NCBI GenBank assembly: GCA_017649325.1
Contig: JAGCHA010000085.1
Coordinates: forward strand, 1-34,982
DNA from: Ruminococcus sp.
Lineage (GTDB): Bacteria > Bacillota > Clostridia > Oscillospirales > Ruminococcaceae
DNA: 34,982 nt
Reading direction: 5' to 3'
The notes under the pieces were generated by a model. It saw nothing but the letters and a program-made list of their open reading frames with translations. It did no database searches and had not been told where the DNA came from. Position 1 is the stretch's first letter. Each line of letters begins with the position of its first letter. Shown here one piece after another: positions 24,208 through 33,408 of the stretch. The translations under genes and the position numbers were made by a program.

Positions 24208-25128
24208 ATGGGTAAGGTATCTGTTGCAGAAATAAAGGAACTTATGAAGTCCACAGGCGTTGGCATGATGGACTGCAAGAAGGCTCTCGAAGAGAACGAC
24301 GGCGATATGGACAAGGCTATCGAGTTCCTCAGAGAGAAAGGTCTTGCTACTCAGGCTAAGAAGAGCGGCAGAGCTGCTGCCGAGGGCGTTGTTGCTGCCG
24401 TTGTAAATGGCGAGACAGGCGTGCTCCTCGAAGTAAACACCGAGACAGACTTCGCTGCTAACACCGACGATATCAGAAACTTCGTTGCTAACGTTGCAAA
24501 TACTATCATCGAGAAGAATCCTGCTGACGTTGAGGCTCTCAAGGAGATGCCCATCAGCGGCGGCACAGGCACAGTAGGTGAGGCTCTCACCGAGCTCGCA
24601 GGCATGAAGATCCGTGAGAACATCGTTATCCGCCGCTTCGTAAGACTCGAGGGCAAGCTCGCTTCCTACATCCACAACGGCGGCAGCATCGGCGTTCTCG
24701 TTAAGATGGATACAGATCTCGCTGCTGACGCTGTTGCTCCTATCGGTAAGGACGTAGCTATGCAGTCTGCAGCTCTCAATGCTCCCTACCTCAACCGCGA
24801 GCAGGTTCCTGCTGAGGTTATCGAGAAGGAGAAGGAGATCATGATGGCTCAGATGGCTGAGGATCCCAAGATGGCTTCCAAGCCCGAGCAGGTTCGTGCT
24901 AAGATAGTTGAGGGTAAGGTTGGCAAGTACTACACAGAGAACTGCCTCCTCGAGCAGGCTTTCGTCAAGGACGACAAGCTCTCCGTTCAGGGCTATGTTG
25001 ACGCAGAGGCTAAGAAGCTCGGCGGCTCTATCAAGGTTACTGACGTTATCCGCTATGAGCGCGGCGAGGGTATCGAGAAGAAGGAAGATAACCTTGCTGA
25101 CGAAGTTGCTAACATGATAAAGAAGTAA
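24208..25128 (+). CDS. tsf: Translation elongation factor Ts
   Basis: 306 residues. The N-terminal UBA-like domain is VAEIKELMKSTGVGMMDCKKAL, followed by the core with the EF-Tu-contact motif NTETDFAANTDDI (about 80-92), the second core half with HNGGSIGVLVKM, and the C-terminal module. EF-Ts exchanges GDP for GTP on EF-Tu. The SD is TAGGAGG. It ends at an intrinsic terminator 17 bases downstream. Confidence 0.99.
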   Translation: MGKVSVAEIKELMKSTGVGMMDCKKALEENDGDMDKAIEFLREKGLATQAKKSGRAAAEGVVAAVVNGETGVLLEVNTETDFAANTDDIRNFVANVANTIIEKNPADVEALKEMPISGGTGTVGEALTELAGMKIRENIVIRRFVRLEGKLASYIHNGGSIGVLVKMDTDLAADAVAPIGKDVAMQSAALNAPYLNREQVPAEVIEKEKEIMMAQMAEDPKMASKPEQVRAKIVEGKVGKYYTENCLLEQAFVKDDKLSVQGYVDAEAKKLGGSIKVTDVIRYERGEGIEKKEDNLADEVANMIKK

Positions 25129-25144
25129 TCATTGCATATTTAAG

Positions 25145-25172
25145 TCCCCGTACAGCTGTGCGGGGATTTTTT
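25145..25172 (+). terminator. Intrinsic terminator of rpsB-tsf
   Basis: TCCCCG...CGGGGA closes an almost fully paired stem (inner bases TACAGCTGTG) and is followed by TTTTTT. Confidence 0.92.
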
Positions 25173-25223
25173 GCGTTTTTTATGCGCGGAGATAGCTCCG
25201 CGGATGTTGAAGATGCAGGAGAA

Positions 25224-25252
25224 AGCGGCTCCCTTTTCGGGAGCCGCTTTTC
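25224..25252. terminator. Bidirectional hairpin between tsf and the convergent gene
   Basis: AGCGGCTCCC-TTTTC-GGGAGCCGCT, a perfect 10-bp stem with TTTT on the plus strand and a short TTTC on the minus strand. It starts about 9 bases past the stop of the minus-strand gene at 25257 and most likely ends the moxR-to-25257 operon. Confidence 0.82.
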
Positions 25253-25256
25253 GTTA

Positions 25257-26444
25257 TTACCATACCTTATAATCAGGATTGCCTATTCTGTAGGCTGTTC
25301 CGGGGACGTAGAGGTCCTTCGGCTCGTGGCCTGCTTCCTTCGCCTTGCGGAGCTCGCGGAACGCTACGCTGTTGAATACTATGCGCTGTACGTCCTCCTG
25401 CGGCGGGCGGGTGTTGAGGTACTCGAGTATAGTCTGCTGGATGTAGAAGTAGGAGCGGAGCTGGGTCTTGCGGAATTCAAGACGGTTGTCGCCCTCCTCG
25501 CTGTTGGGGTCGCCTGTCAGCAGGAAGAGGCTGTCGCCCTCCTCATAGCCGAGCGTGAGCTTCGCGAATATCTCGGGTATGAATATCCTCAGCTCTGTTG
25601 CCATGTCCTTATTGCCCGTGAAGTCGTCGAGCTCCTTGCAGAATGCCTGATACTCCTCGGGATTGGATATCTTTACCATTTTTTCAAGCGCGAACTTCGC
25701 TCCGTCTACGACCTGTTCCTTCTTGAAGGGGCACTCGTCATCTGCGCGGTTTACGAAGATAGCAAACTGCTTCTCGCATCTGAATGCGTCGGACTTCTCC
25801 CACGAGTTCACGTACTCAGTGAGCGGCTTTGCGAGCTCGTAGCATACGGAGCCGTTCACGCGTGCCTCAACTATCTGTCTGTCGCCCTGCTTTGCGAGGA
25901 ATATCCTTATCCAGTAATACTTCTTCGAGCCGAGATACTTGGGGATATCGTTCGCGATGTAAGCCATGAGCATCTTGGGGTCGTTGTTGTGCTCGACGCC
26001 TATACGCACGATAGAATGTGCATACATATCGAAGTCGAAATGCTGTCCGAGGAAAGTCACGGGCACGTGGACAGGGTTCTTCTTGAACAGAGACTGGTCG
26101 ATAGGATGCCAGAGACCGCCGAAGAATATCTCCACTGCCATATTTACGACCTCCTGGTCGGTGGGACCGTGTGCGTCAACGGGGTCGATGATAGGCTCAT
26201 CGAAGCTGTCGCTCGACACGAGGAACATGAACTGCACGCTCTTGATGTTCTCGCGCTCTTCCTTCTTGCCTATCTTGACGTCAATTGTGATGCCTCTCGG
26301 CATGATGATACAGCCGTCGTAGAGTGTTCCGTTGAGCTTGGCGTTGAGCGCCTCAAGCGCTGCTGCCTGATAGTCGAAGCCCTGCTCGGCTACTGCTGCC
26401 GCTGCTTCTTCGTTTTCCTTGTTTTTCTTCTTGAATAAAGCCAC
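25257..26444 (-). CDS. Cytoplasmic protein of unknown function
   Basis: 395 residues from the GTG at 26444. The in-frame ATG at 26453 is only one base from the AAGGAG site, so the GTG, 10 bases away, fits better. The N-terminus is lysine-rich (FKKKNKENEE) with an alanine stretch. The rest is a soluble alpha/beta protein without signal peptide or membrane helix. Conserved-looking segments include LYDGCIIMPRGITIDV, GGLWHPIDQSLF and FDMYAHSIVRIGVE, then a C-terminal half with CPFKKEQVVDGA and DSLFLLTGDP. I do not recognise a family with confidence. It follows prmA by 70 bases on the same strand. A short palindrome, CAGACCA-A-TGGTCTG (26492-26506), lies in that gap. Confidence 0.82.
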   Translation of the reverse strand: MALFKKKNKENEEAAAAVAEQGFDYQAAALEALNAKLNGTLYDGCIIMPRGITIDVKIGKKEERENIKSVQFMFLVSSDSFDEPIIDPVDAHGPTDQEVVNMAVEIFFGGLWHPIDQSLFKKNPVHVPVTFLGQHFDFDMYAHSIVRIGVEHNNDPKMLMAYIANDIPKYLGSKKYYWIRIFLAKQGDRQIVEARVNGSVCYELAKPLTEYVNSWEKSDAFRCEKQFAIFVNRADDECPFKKEQVVDGAKFALEKMVKISNPEEYQAFCKELDDFTGNKDMATELRIFIPEIFAKLTLGYEEGDSLFLLTGDPNSEEGDNRLEFRKTQLRSYFYIQQTILEYLNTRPPQEDVQRIVFNSVAFRELRKAKEAGHEPKDLYVPGTAYRIGNPDYKVW

Positions 26445-26514
26445 TGTTATCATTCTCCTTAATTATAATGGTTGATGTCTTCATATTCTCACAGACCAAT
26501 GGTCTGAAATATGC

Positions 26515-27480
26515 TTATTTTGCGAACTGTGCTGCTGCCCAGCCCTCCTTGATGTTCACGCCGAGACGTGTGAAGCCGCACTCCTCAATGGCGGTGAGCA
26601 CCTCCTCCATGCGCTCTTCGATTATTCCCGAAACGATGAGGTATCCGCCGTCTTTCAGGTAGCGTTTGAAGTAGTCCTTCATCGCGATGAGCACGTCAGC
26701 TACTATATTTGCGGTGATTATGTCGTACTCCGCGTCTATCTCGGCGGCAAGCTTCTCGTCCGTGAGAATGTTGCCGAAATAGGTCTTGTAGTCCTCCTCG
26801 GGGATGTGGTTCTTCAGCGCGTTTTCCTTTGCGGTCGCGGCTGCGTTCTCCTCGATGTCGACTGCCACCGCGTTCTCCGCTCCGAGAAGCAGCGCTGCGA
26901 TAGAGAGTATGCCGCTTCCGCAGCCGAGGTCGAGTATCCTGTCGCCCTCCTTGACGCAGCCTTCGAGTATCTCAAGGCACAGGCGCGTTGTGTGGTGCTG
27001 ACCCGTTCCGAAGCTGGAAGCGGGATCTATCTCGAGTATGACGCGTTCGCCTGCGTCGTCGTATTCCTCCCATGAGGGCTTGATGACGAGGTTATCGCCG
27101 ACTTTCAGAGGCTTGAAATACTGTTTCCAGTTGTTTGCCCAGTCCTCCTCGCGGATGCTTGCAAGCTCGGCTTCAAGGCGTCCGAAAGTGCCGTCGGTGT
27201 CTGCGGACTTCATCTCCGCGAGCATGGCTCTTACAGAGTGGAGCATATCTGCTCCCTGCTCGTTCTGCGGGAGATATACCGTGATGCAGGTCTCGCAGTC
27301 GGCAAGCCCCATGAGGTCATCGTCGATGTAGTCCCACTGACCGTTCTTGTTCTCGAGGAACTCCTTGAAATCCTCGGAGTCCTTTATCACAAAGCCCTTG
27401 ATACCGATATCCGTGAGCTTTGAGCACAGGAGCTCGATACCGTCAGCGGTGGTGTAGATGTTTACTTCGGTCCATTCCAT
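26515..27480 (-). CDS. prmA: Ribosomal protein L11 methyltransferase
   Basis: 321 residues. The N-terminal substrate-recruiting domain (about 1-125) contains MEWTEVNIYTTADG and EEDWANNWKQYFKPLKVG, which is diagnostic for PrmA. The methyltransferase domain has the SAM-binding motif DLGCGSGILSIAALLLGA, FGTGQHHTTRLCLEIL before it, and NIVADVLI as motif IV. It trimethylates L11 using SAM. The gene sits 15 bases after the dockerin gene on the same strand, with AGGAGG. Inclusion in a surface operon is probably incidental. Confidence 0.96.
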   Translation of the reverse strand: MEWTEVNIYTTADGIELLCSKLTDIGIKGFVIKDSEDFKEFLENKNGQWDYIDDDLMGLADCETCITVYLPQNEQGADMLHSVRAMLAEMKSADTDGTFGRLEAELASIREEDWANNWKQYFKPLKVGDNLVIKPSWEEYDDAGERVILEIDPASSFGTGQHHTTRLCLEILEGCVKEGDRILDLGCGSGILSIAALLLGAENAVAVDIEENAAATAKENALKNHIPEEDYKTYFGNILTDEKLAAEIDAEYDIITANIVADVLIAMKDYFKRYLKDGGYLIVSGIIEERMEEVLTAIEECGFTRLGVNIKEGWAAAQFAK

Positions 27481-27495
27481 TCAGGAAATTCCTCC

Positions 27496-28917
27496 TTAAT
27501 ACTGTATAGCTGTGAGCAGAGCGATGAAGTCTGCTTCGTCGAGCGTTCCGTCAGCGTTCATGTCGGCGGCTTTGCGCTCGGCTTCGGTGAGTGCGGATAT
27601 GCACTCCGGGAGCTCGTTCTTCCTCTTGAGGTATACGCTCAGCTTCGACAGGTCGTATTTGTCGATGTAGCCGTCGCCGTCGATGTCGCCTTTGTTACGC
27701 TCGGAAGTGCTGTTGTTTCTTATCATCCTCGATACGTCGACCCAGCCTGTGAAGTCTTTGGATTCGATATGTCCGAGCTTTCCGCGGCATTCAGTGACGT
27801 TCACAGTCTCGCCCGAGCTGAGAGTCATCATCGGCTTTTCGCCGAGCTCTGAGGTGTATACCTGAGTTTTGCTGCCGCTGCCGAGGTAATACTCGCCGAC
27901 GGGCTGTGATACGGTAAGAGTGACCGAGGTGTTGCCGTAGGCGTAGGGGGTGGTGGTGTAGATGTCGAGCTCATAGTCGCCCGCATAATTCGGGTCGAAG
28001 AAGTAGGTGGAGTAGCTGACGTTTTCAGCTTCGGTCAGCAGGACGGGGTCTTCTTCCCATTCGTTGCCCAGCATATCCTTTCCGCTGCGCTTTATCATAC
28101 AGGTGCTGAGGTCGAGTTCCTCGCCGTATGCATACATCGTCTTGGGAGGCGTTACGACTTCAATGTTGACGTAGGGCTCGAACTGCTCGGGCGGAACGTA
28201 TTCCGTCTCAGGGGAGTTTGCTCCCTTCAGTGCCCAGTACTCGCCCTGAAGTCCGTCAGGGTAGACCTCGTAGAGCAGGGGATTGAGGTTGGCGGGGTCG
28301 GACATATAGATGTCTTCGCCGTCAACTCCGCGTATGTATACCCAGTGCCAGCCGCCGTATGCCGTGTTGACGCGGGCGATTATGTACCAGCCCTGTTCGA
28401 GCAGAGCCTGTACCTCAGCGGCTACCTTTGCCTTGTCGGGAAGGAGCTTTTTGACTTCGTTGCCGTCTGCGTCAAGCTCCGTCTTTTCTATCTTGCTTTC
28501 GACGCTCTTGAGATTCTGGTCATAGCCCCATTTTACCTTGGGGACGAGCTTCTGTATATCGAGCCAGCTCTTGATATAGCCGCCCGAGCCGAATCCGCCT
28601 ATGCTCGTATAGCCCTTCGCGAGCACGCCCGGGTCGAAGTCCTCGGGCTTTTCTATGCCGAGATTCTTCATCGCGGCGTCGTCGAGCGAGCCTGAGTCCA
28701 TTATCATTATTGCCAGCGCTGTGATAAGGCAGCCCGAGCTCCTTATGGTCGTGGAGTCCATGGGAGTGGCGCTCCAGCGCTCGTCGAGCTGGCTCCATGT
28801 GAGGTATTCCTCCTGTTTGTAGGCGCCCTGCGTCGGGAGCGCCGCTGTCAGCGTACTGACCGCAACGACTGCGGCTGCTGCCGTACTGATGAGCCTTTTA
28901 GCTATTTTTCCTTGCAT
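27496..28917 (-). CDS. Secreted C39-like cysteine peptidase protein with dockerin
   Basis: 473 residues. A signal peptide (about 1-33) is followed by a peptidase C39-like papain-fold domain (about 35-235) with C63 in SSGCLITALAI, H191 in GGWHWVYIRG and D207 in YMSDPANLNP. A bacterial Ig-like domain (about 250-340) contains YGEELDLSTCMI and YAGDYELDI. An SH3-like region (about 345-400) precedes the C-terminal dockerin with GDIDGDGYIDKYDLSKL and ADMNADGTLDEADFIAL. It probably acts outside the cell, attached to a scaffoldin. The ATG at 28917 is chosen over a TTG at 28923 because GGAGGT lies 8 bases before it; that site is inside the end of the TgpA-like gene, 2 bases apart. Coupled expression with that gene suggests a shared surface task. 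Confidence 0.88.
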   Translation of the reverse strand: MQGKIAKRLISTAAAAVVAVSTLTAALPTQGAYKQEEYLTWSQLDERWSATPMDSTTIRSSGCLITALAIMIMDSGSLDDAAMKNLGIEKPEDFDPGVLAKGYTSIGGFGSGGYIKSWLDIQKLVPKVKWGYDQNLKSVESKIEKTELDADGNEVKKLLPDKAKVAAEVQALLEQGWYIIARVNTAYGGWHWVYIRGVDGEDIYMSDPANLNPLLYEVYPDGLQGEYWALKGANSPETEYVPPEQFEPYVNIEVVTPPKTMYAYGEELDLSTCMIKRSGKDMLGNEWEEDPVLLTEAENVSYSTYFFDPNYAGDYELDIYTTTPYAYGNTSVTLTVSQPVGEYYLGSGSKTQVYTSELGEKPMMTLSSGETVNVTECRGKLGHIESKDFTGWVDVSRMIRNNSTSERNKGDIDGDGYIDKYDLSKLSVYLKRKNELPECISALTEAERKAADMNADGTLDEADFIALLTAIQY

Positions 28918-28919
28918 TT

Positions 28920-31199
28920 TCAATTACCTCCCTGTGGGGATGTTTTGATTCTGCGATTCTTCCTTTTGCTTTCTTTAAGAGCTTCGTATGCGGAAAGGTA
29001 GTCCGCCATTGCCTTGTCTCTGTCGGCTTCACTCAGGGGGATGCCGCCGTATTCGGACTTGCTGAAAAGCTCCTTTACAGCTGATATGTCCGCGCCAGAG
29101 GTCTCGGCTATGAGCTGTGCCGCCTCACCGGCGGTATTGGTCGAGTCTATGCCGTAGAGCTTGCAGAGGCGGTGCATCACTGCTGTGACTGCCTTGTCGG
29201 GCTCGCGCTTCCTGTTTATGAGTATGAAAAGTTTATGCGTAAGATACGGCATTACCACGAGCAGGATCAGGGCAGCCGCTGAGATGATGAGCATTACAAA
29301 GCCTGCTTTTTTGAGCATATCGGTAGTCGAGCTCTTGGTCTCTGTTTTCTGTGCCTGTACGAGGTCGGACCTCGTAGGCTCGAAGATGACCCAGCCGTAG
29401 CCCTTGATGTAGAGCTCGGGGAAGGCGTGACCGTCGTTTGCCGATACGCGGTAGCTCTTTACTTTGGTATCTTCTATCTCGTACTGCATCAGGTATCCCT
29501 CGCAGTAGCGGGCGGGGATGCCTGCCGCGCGGGAAAGCATTACCATTGCTGTTGCATATTCGACGCACACGCCTGTTTTCGTCTTGAAAAGGAAGTCATG
29601 TACGTTCTCGTCCTGAGGCTTCTGATAACTGAGGTCATACTTGAAGTCGTTAGAGTAGAAGTACCACTCTATCTCCTTAGCCTTCTCGTACTCCGTATCA
29701 CAGCCCGCTGTTATCTGCTGTGCGAGTTCGTATATCTTTTTGTCGTTTCCGTAGTCGAGGAGAATATCGGTGTAGTCGTCGTAGAATGCCTCGTTCACAT
29801 TGAGAACGTCGCGGTAATGTGAGGTCTCCTCATCGGGGCGCCATATGTTGTCGAGGACTTCATAGGCGTCCGTGAGCAGAAGGCTGTAATCGTCCCTGTC
29901 GGCGAGCACCTGAACGAGCGACCTGTTGCCGTCGTCGTCGAGGGCTGTGCCCGGGACATACTCGAATGTGAAGCTGTCGTCTATATAGTATTGTTTGTCT
30001 GTTGTGAACACTGCACCCGCACGGCTGAGAGCAAGCTGGCTTTTGAAGTTGGTCTCGGTCAGGGCGGAAGCTCCCTGTGGGACGGGGACTGTCTCGGCAC
30101 CGTTCATCACGCCGTAGCGTGCGAGAACGACTGCCTTTTTCTTTTTGGGATATGCGAGCTTTTTGCCCGCGTATGCCTCAAGACCGTATTTCTTTGCAAA
30201 GTCGGAGTCGAGCCCCGCGGCGAAGAATACGGCATCCGCGACCTCACGGCTGAAGTCGATGTCGAAGGTGGATTCGCTGTAGGTGCGGTAGTAGGTGTCG
30301 ATATCGCTTACCTTCCAATCGTCCCTGTCAAAGCTGTAGTTGCTGAAAGTCGCGGTTTTAAGCCTCATCGGCTCGTCAGCCTCGACGATGTAGTGTATGA
30401 CGTCGCTCTGACGTGTGCGGAACTGCTCACCTGACGACGTATCACGGAATACATCGAGCATCTGATTGAGACGGTCGGTGAGTGTGTCGGCGTTGATGAG
30501 AGTTTCGAGAATGGCTCTGTCTTCCTGTACGACAGGCTTCGGGAACAGCGTCGAGAACAGTGCGAAAAGCACTGTGAATACTGCGACGGACTTCCATGCC
30601 TCGCCTTTGTTGATGAGGACTTCCTTTTCGGATTCGCGGAGCTGTCTGAACGTCACCATCATCAGCAAATATCCGACCGCAAGGGCAATGATATAGCCGA
30701 TAGGCATTTTCTCGTATTCCTTGCCGTATATGGTGAAGGGGATGATGAATATCAGGAAATTCATGAATATCCTGTACCGCACCCGCGTGAAATAATACAC
30801 CACGGACAGCATGAACATGAGGAATAATATGAATATGGCTAACGTGTACCATTTGTTGTATCTCAGCGCGTCCTGCGGGGTGAAGAACCACAGTCCCCAT
30901 GAGATGGGGTAGTTTTCAAGTCCCTTTTCCATGCAGGCGTAGGCTGCCCTTGCGGAGATGAAATACAGTATGATACAGGCGAAAAAGCCGATTATATGGT
31001 GCTTGTTGACAAAATCGAATATGCGGAAAACCATCCAGCCTATCAGATAGGCTGCCACACCGTAGGCAAACGCGAGGCTGCTTCGGTAGTGGTACATTAT
31101 CGACATTAGCAGCAGCACTGTATACAGCAGTACGGGGTCTGCGAACGTCCTTATGAGGAAGCCTCTGAGCCCGCTGCTCTTGTTTGCAGTATCAGTCAT
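28920..31199 (-). CDS. TgpA-like transglutaminase membrane protein
   Basis: 759 residues. About seven to eight helices occupy 20-220. A large extracytoplasmic part follows, with the transglutaminase core at about 505-640: C545 in GVCVEYATAMVMLSRAAGIPARYCEGY, His in SANDGHAFPELY and the GYGWVIFEPT block, where Glu replaces the frequent Asp, a known variant. One further helix (about 650-672) and a cytosolic DUF4129-like tail finish it. TgpA proteins are standard partners of MoxR and DUF58 proteins, as here. The ATG lies 3 bases after the DUF58 stop with no SD visible, so it depends on coupling. Confidence 0.92.
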   Translation of the reverse strand: MTDTANKSSGLRGFLIRTFADPVLLYTVLLLMSIMYHYRSSLAFAYGVAAYLIGWMVFRIFDFVNKHHIIGFFACIILYFISARAAYACMEKGLENYPISWGLWFFTPQDALRYNKWYTLAIFILFLMFMLSVVYYFTRVRYRIFMNFLIFIIPFTIYGKEYEKMPIGYIIALAVGYLLMMVTFRQLRESEKEVLINKGEAWKSVAVFTVLFALFSTLFPKPVVQEDRAILETLINADTLTDRLNQMLDVFRDTSSGEQFRTRQSDVIHYIVEADEPMRLKTATFSNYSFDRDDWKVSDIDTYYRTYSESTFDIDFSREVADAVFFAAGLDSDFAKKYGLEAYAGKKLAYPKKKKAVVLARYGVMNGAETVPVPQGASALTETNFKSQLALSRAGAVFTTDKQYYIDDSFTFEYVPGTALDDDGNRSLVQVLADRDDYSLLLTDAYEVLDNIWRPDEETSHYRDVLNVNEAFYDDYTDILLDYGNDKKIYELAQQITAGCDTEYEKAKEIEWYFYSNDFKYDLSYQKPQDENVHDFLFKTKTGVCVEYATAMVMLSRAAGIPARYCEGYLMQYEIEDTKVKSYRVSANDGHAFPELYIKGYGWVIFEPTRSDLVQAQKTETKSSTTDMLKKAGFVMLIISAAALILLVVMPYLTHKLFILINRKREPDKAVTAVMHRLCKLYGIDSTNTAGEAAQLIAETSGADISAVKELFSKSEYGGIPLSEADRDKAMADYLSAYEALKESKRKNRRIKTSPQGGN

Positions 31200-31202
31200 T
31201 TT

Positions 31203-32423
31203 TTATACCAACTTAAAGTTATTGTCGCCGTCGAGGTACCACATCGGGAAGTCCGTGAGGTTGCGGCTTGTCGGGGATACGCCTATCAGGCTGACATTGT
31301 CCTTGTCATCTATGGCTTCGGATATCGTCTCTATCTCGGCTCCGCAGTCGGTAGATGCGATGACGCAGGCGCATACCGAACCACCGTACATTTTGAGGTC
31401 GACGCGCTCGTCTGCCGTCACCTTTACGGCGAGCACTTTCAGCAGGAGCTGTTCGGGATATTCGGGATTGTCCACGCTCTCGGCGATGATGTCACCGCCT
31501 GCGCTGCGGTATATGAGCGTAGAGGCGATGCCCTGTTTCACGAGGAGGGAGAGAAGTCCGAATACTGAACGTATTATCTGCTCCTCGCCGAGGATAGCCT
31601 CCTCGGGCTTGGCGGAGCTGCTCCTGTACAGGTCGAGAACTATCATCGGCTGCACTGAGGCTACTGCCTCGTCGAGCCTTACCATGAGCTTATCCTTTTT
31701 CGAGGAGAGCTTCCAGTTTACGCGCTTGAGCGGGTCGCCATGGACGTATTCGCGGTGCTCGTAGCCGGGGGAGGTGTTCGCCGAGAACATCAGCGCGGTG
31801 TCGTTTTCCTCCTCGTCGTCGCTCGTCAGGACGACGTCCGCGATGCTGCGGAACAGCTGTGAGGATGCCTTTATCTACGGTATCTCGGGTATTACTCCGA
31901 CACTGATAGGAGCGGGGAGCTCCTGCGTCAGCGCTAAGCGGATGAAGCCGAGAAAGCCGCACGAATATACCGTATCAAGTGCTATTTCGCCGTTTCCGCC
32001 CGTTACGGCGTCAACGGTGTATGTGAATGTCTTTTTATCGTCGCGGACGAGCGATATGCGGTAGATCTTGTCACTATGGGCGAATACCTCGCTCGCACGG
32101 GGCGTTATCTCGATTATACCGAGCGGGAAGCGTCCCGTTTTTTCGACGGTGACACGTACCTCAAGCTTGCTTCCCTTCTGGACGTATCCGTCGCAGTTGA
32201 CGCTGACCTTTACGCGCTTTCTTGCGTATACAGCGAAAAACAGCGATATCAGCGGCGCGAACAGGGTGAACGCCACGAGTATCATACCCATTTCGCCGTC
32301 CATGTAGAAGGTGAAAATATACAGCAGAAAGGCTACCGAAAGTATTGCTAACAAGGTCTTGAAGGCTTCGCCTGCTGTCGGCTCGAAAAGGATGACCTTT
32401 CGCTTTTTCTTGTTTTTATCCAT
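31203..32423 (-). pseudogene. DUF58 protein interrupted by an in-frame TAG
   Basis: The reading frame 32423-31203 (407 codons with the final stop) encodes a DUF58 protein: two N-terminal helices (about 20-60), a beta domain, and the hallmark block SPGYEHREYVHGDPLKRVNWKL followed by a VWA-like C-terminal half. It is interrupted after VGVIPEIP by TAG at 31877-31875. The same frame then continues at once with IKASSQLFRSIADVV and stays open to the final TAA. No base is gained or lost. It is called a pseudogene because the hallmark lies beyond the stop; readthrough, a sequencing error or internal restart at the ATG at 31790 (195 residues, no SD) are alternatives. It starts 6 bases after moxR without a clear SD. 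Confidence 0.85.
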
Positions 32424-32429
32424 ATATGC

Positions 32430-33362
32430 TTACATTGCGGGAACAGGCGCGTTTTCGATGATGTGTCTGATGTAGCTCTCGCCCGTACCGAATTCGCTCT
32501 TGCCCTGCGGCGAGAGTATGATGCGGTGCGCGAGTACGGAAACTGCGGCGTTCTTTACGTCGTCGGGGGTAACATACTCCCTCTCGTAGATGTAGGCAAA
32601 CGCCTTTGCTGCTTTGTAAAGTGCGATGCTTCCGCGCGGACTGATGCCGAGCGTTGCATTTCTGTCGTTTCTGGTCGAGCCGACGAGGTCTACGATGTAG
32701 CGCTTGACCTGCTCGGTCACGCGGATATTGCGTACCTCTTCCTGCATCGTGATGATGTCATCAACGTGCATTGCAGGCTCGGTGATGTTGTTTATCGGGT
32801 TGTGGTGCTCGGTGCGGTCGAGTATCTTCATCTCCTCCTCAGGGACGGGGTAGCCCATCGACAGCTTCATGAAGAAACGGTCCATCTGCGCCTCGGGGAG
32901 GTGGAAAGTGCCGTAGGTCTCGACGGGGTTCTGTGTAGCCATTACGAGGAAGGGCTGGGGGAGCTTGTGGGTCTCGCCGTCAAGGGATATCTGACGCTCC
33001 TCCATTGCCTCGAGGAGGGCAGACTGTACCTTCGGCGAGGCACGGTTTATTTCGTCAGCGAGCAGGAAGTTGCACATTACGGCACCGTCGCGGTAGACGA
33101 ATTCGCCCGATTTGCCATCAAGCATGGTGAAGCCTGCGATATCCGAGGGCATTACGTCGGGGGTGAGCTGTATGCGGTTGAATTTTCCGCCGATAGAGCG
33201 CGAGAGCGCGGTTATCATCTGTGTCTTGCCGACGCCGGGGACGTCCTCAAGGAGCACGTGACCCTCGCACAGCAGGGCGGCGATGAGCCTTATGACGGTA
33301 TCGTCCTTGCCGACGATGACCTTGCCGATGGAATCTGCAAGTGTTTGTATCTTACTGTTCAT
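32430..33362 (-). CDS. MoxR-family AAA ATPase
   Basis: 310 residues. Walker A is EDVPGVGKTQM (about 40-50), Walker B is LLADEINRASPKVQSALLEAMEE, sensor 1 is VMATQNPVE, and the C-terminal lid has ISPRGSIALYKAAKAFA. MoxR proteins act as chaperones for partner proteins, commonly of the DUF58/VWA type; the DUF58 gene is next. The ATG at 33362 is set by GAGGAAAACT. An upstream in-frame start at 33485 would run through the promoter and is rejected. It is the first gene of an operon running to 25257. Confidence 0.95.
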   Translation of the reverse strand: MNSKIQTLADSIGKVIVGKDDTVIRLIAALLCEGHVLLEDVPGVGKTQMITALSRSIGGKFNRIQLTPDVMPSDIAGFTMLDGKSGEFVYRDGAVMCNFLLADEINRASPKVQSALLEAMEERQISLDGETHKLPQPFLVMATQNPVETYGTFHLPEAQMDRFFMKLSMGYPVPEEEMKILDRTEHHNPINNITEPAMHVDDIITMQEEVRNIRVTEQVKRYIVDLVGSTRNDRNATLGISPRGSIALYKAAKAFAYIYEREYVTPDDVKNAAVSVLAHRIILSPQGKSEFGTGESYIRHIIENAPVPAM

Positions 33363-33408
33363 AGTTTTCCTCACATTATCAGATTGGCATACACAGTATA
33401 CCTTTATA

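Noticed and set aside
25158-26438. Plus-strand open frame of 426 codons opposite the unknown minus-strand gene
   Set aside because: It starts within the tsf terminator region, lacks an SD and reads as Leu/Val/Glu-rich shadow sequence; the minus strand has the better start and terminator.
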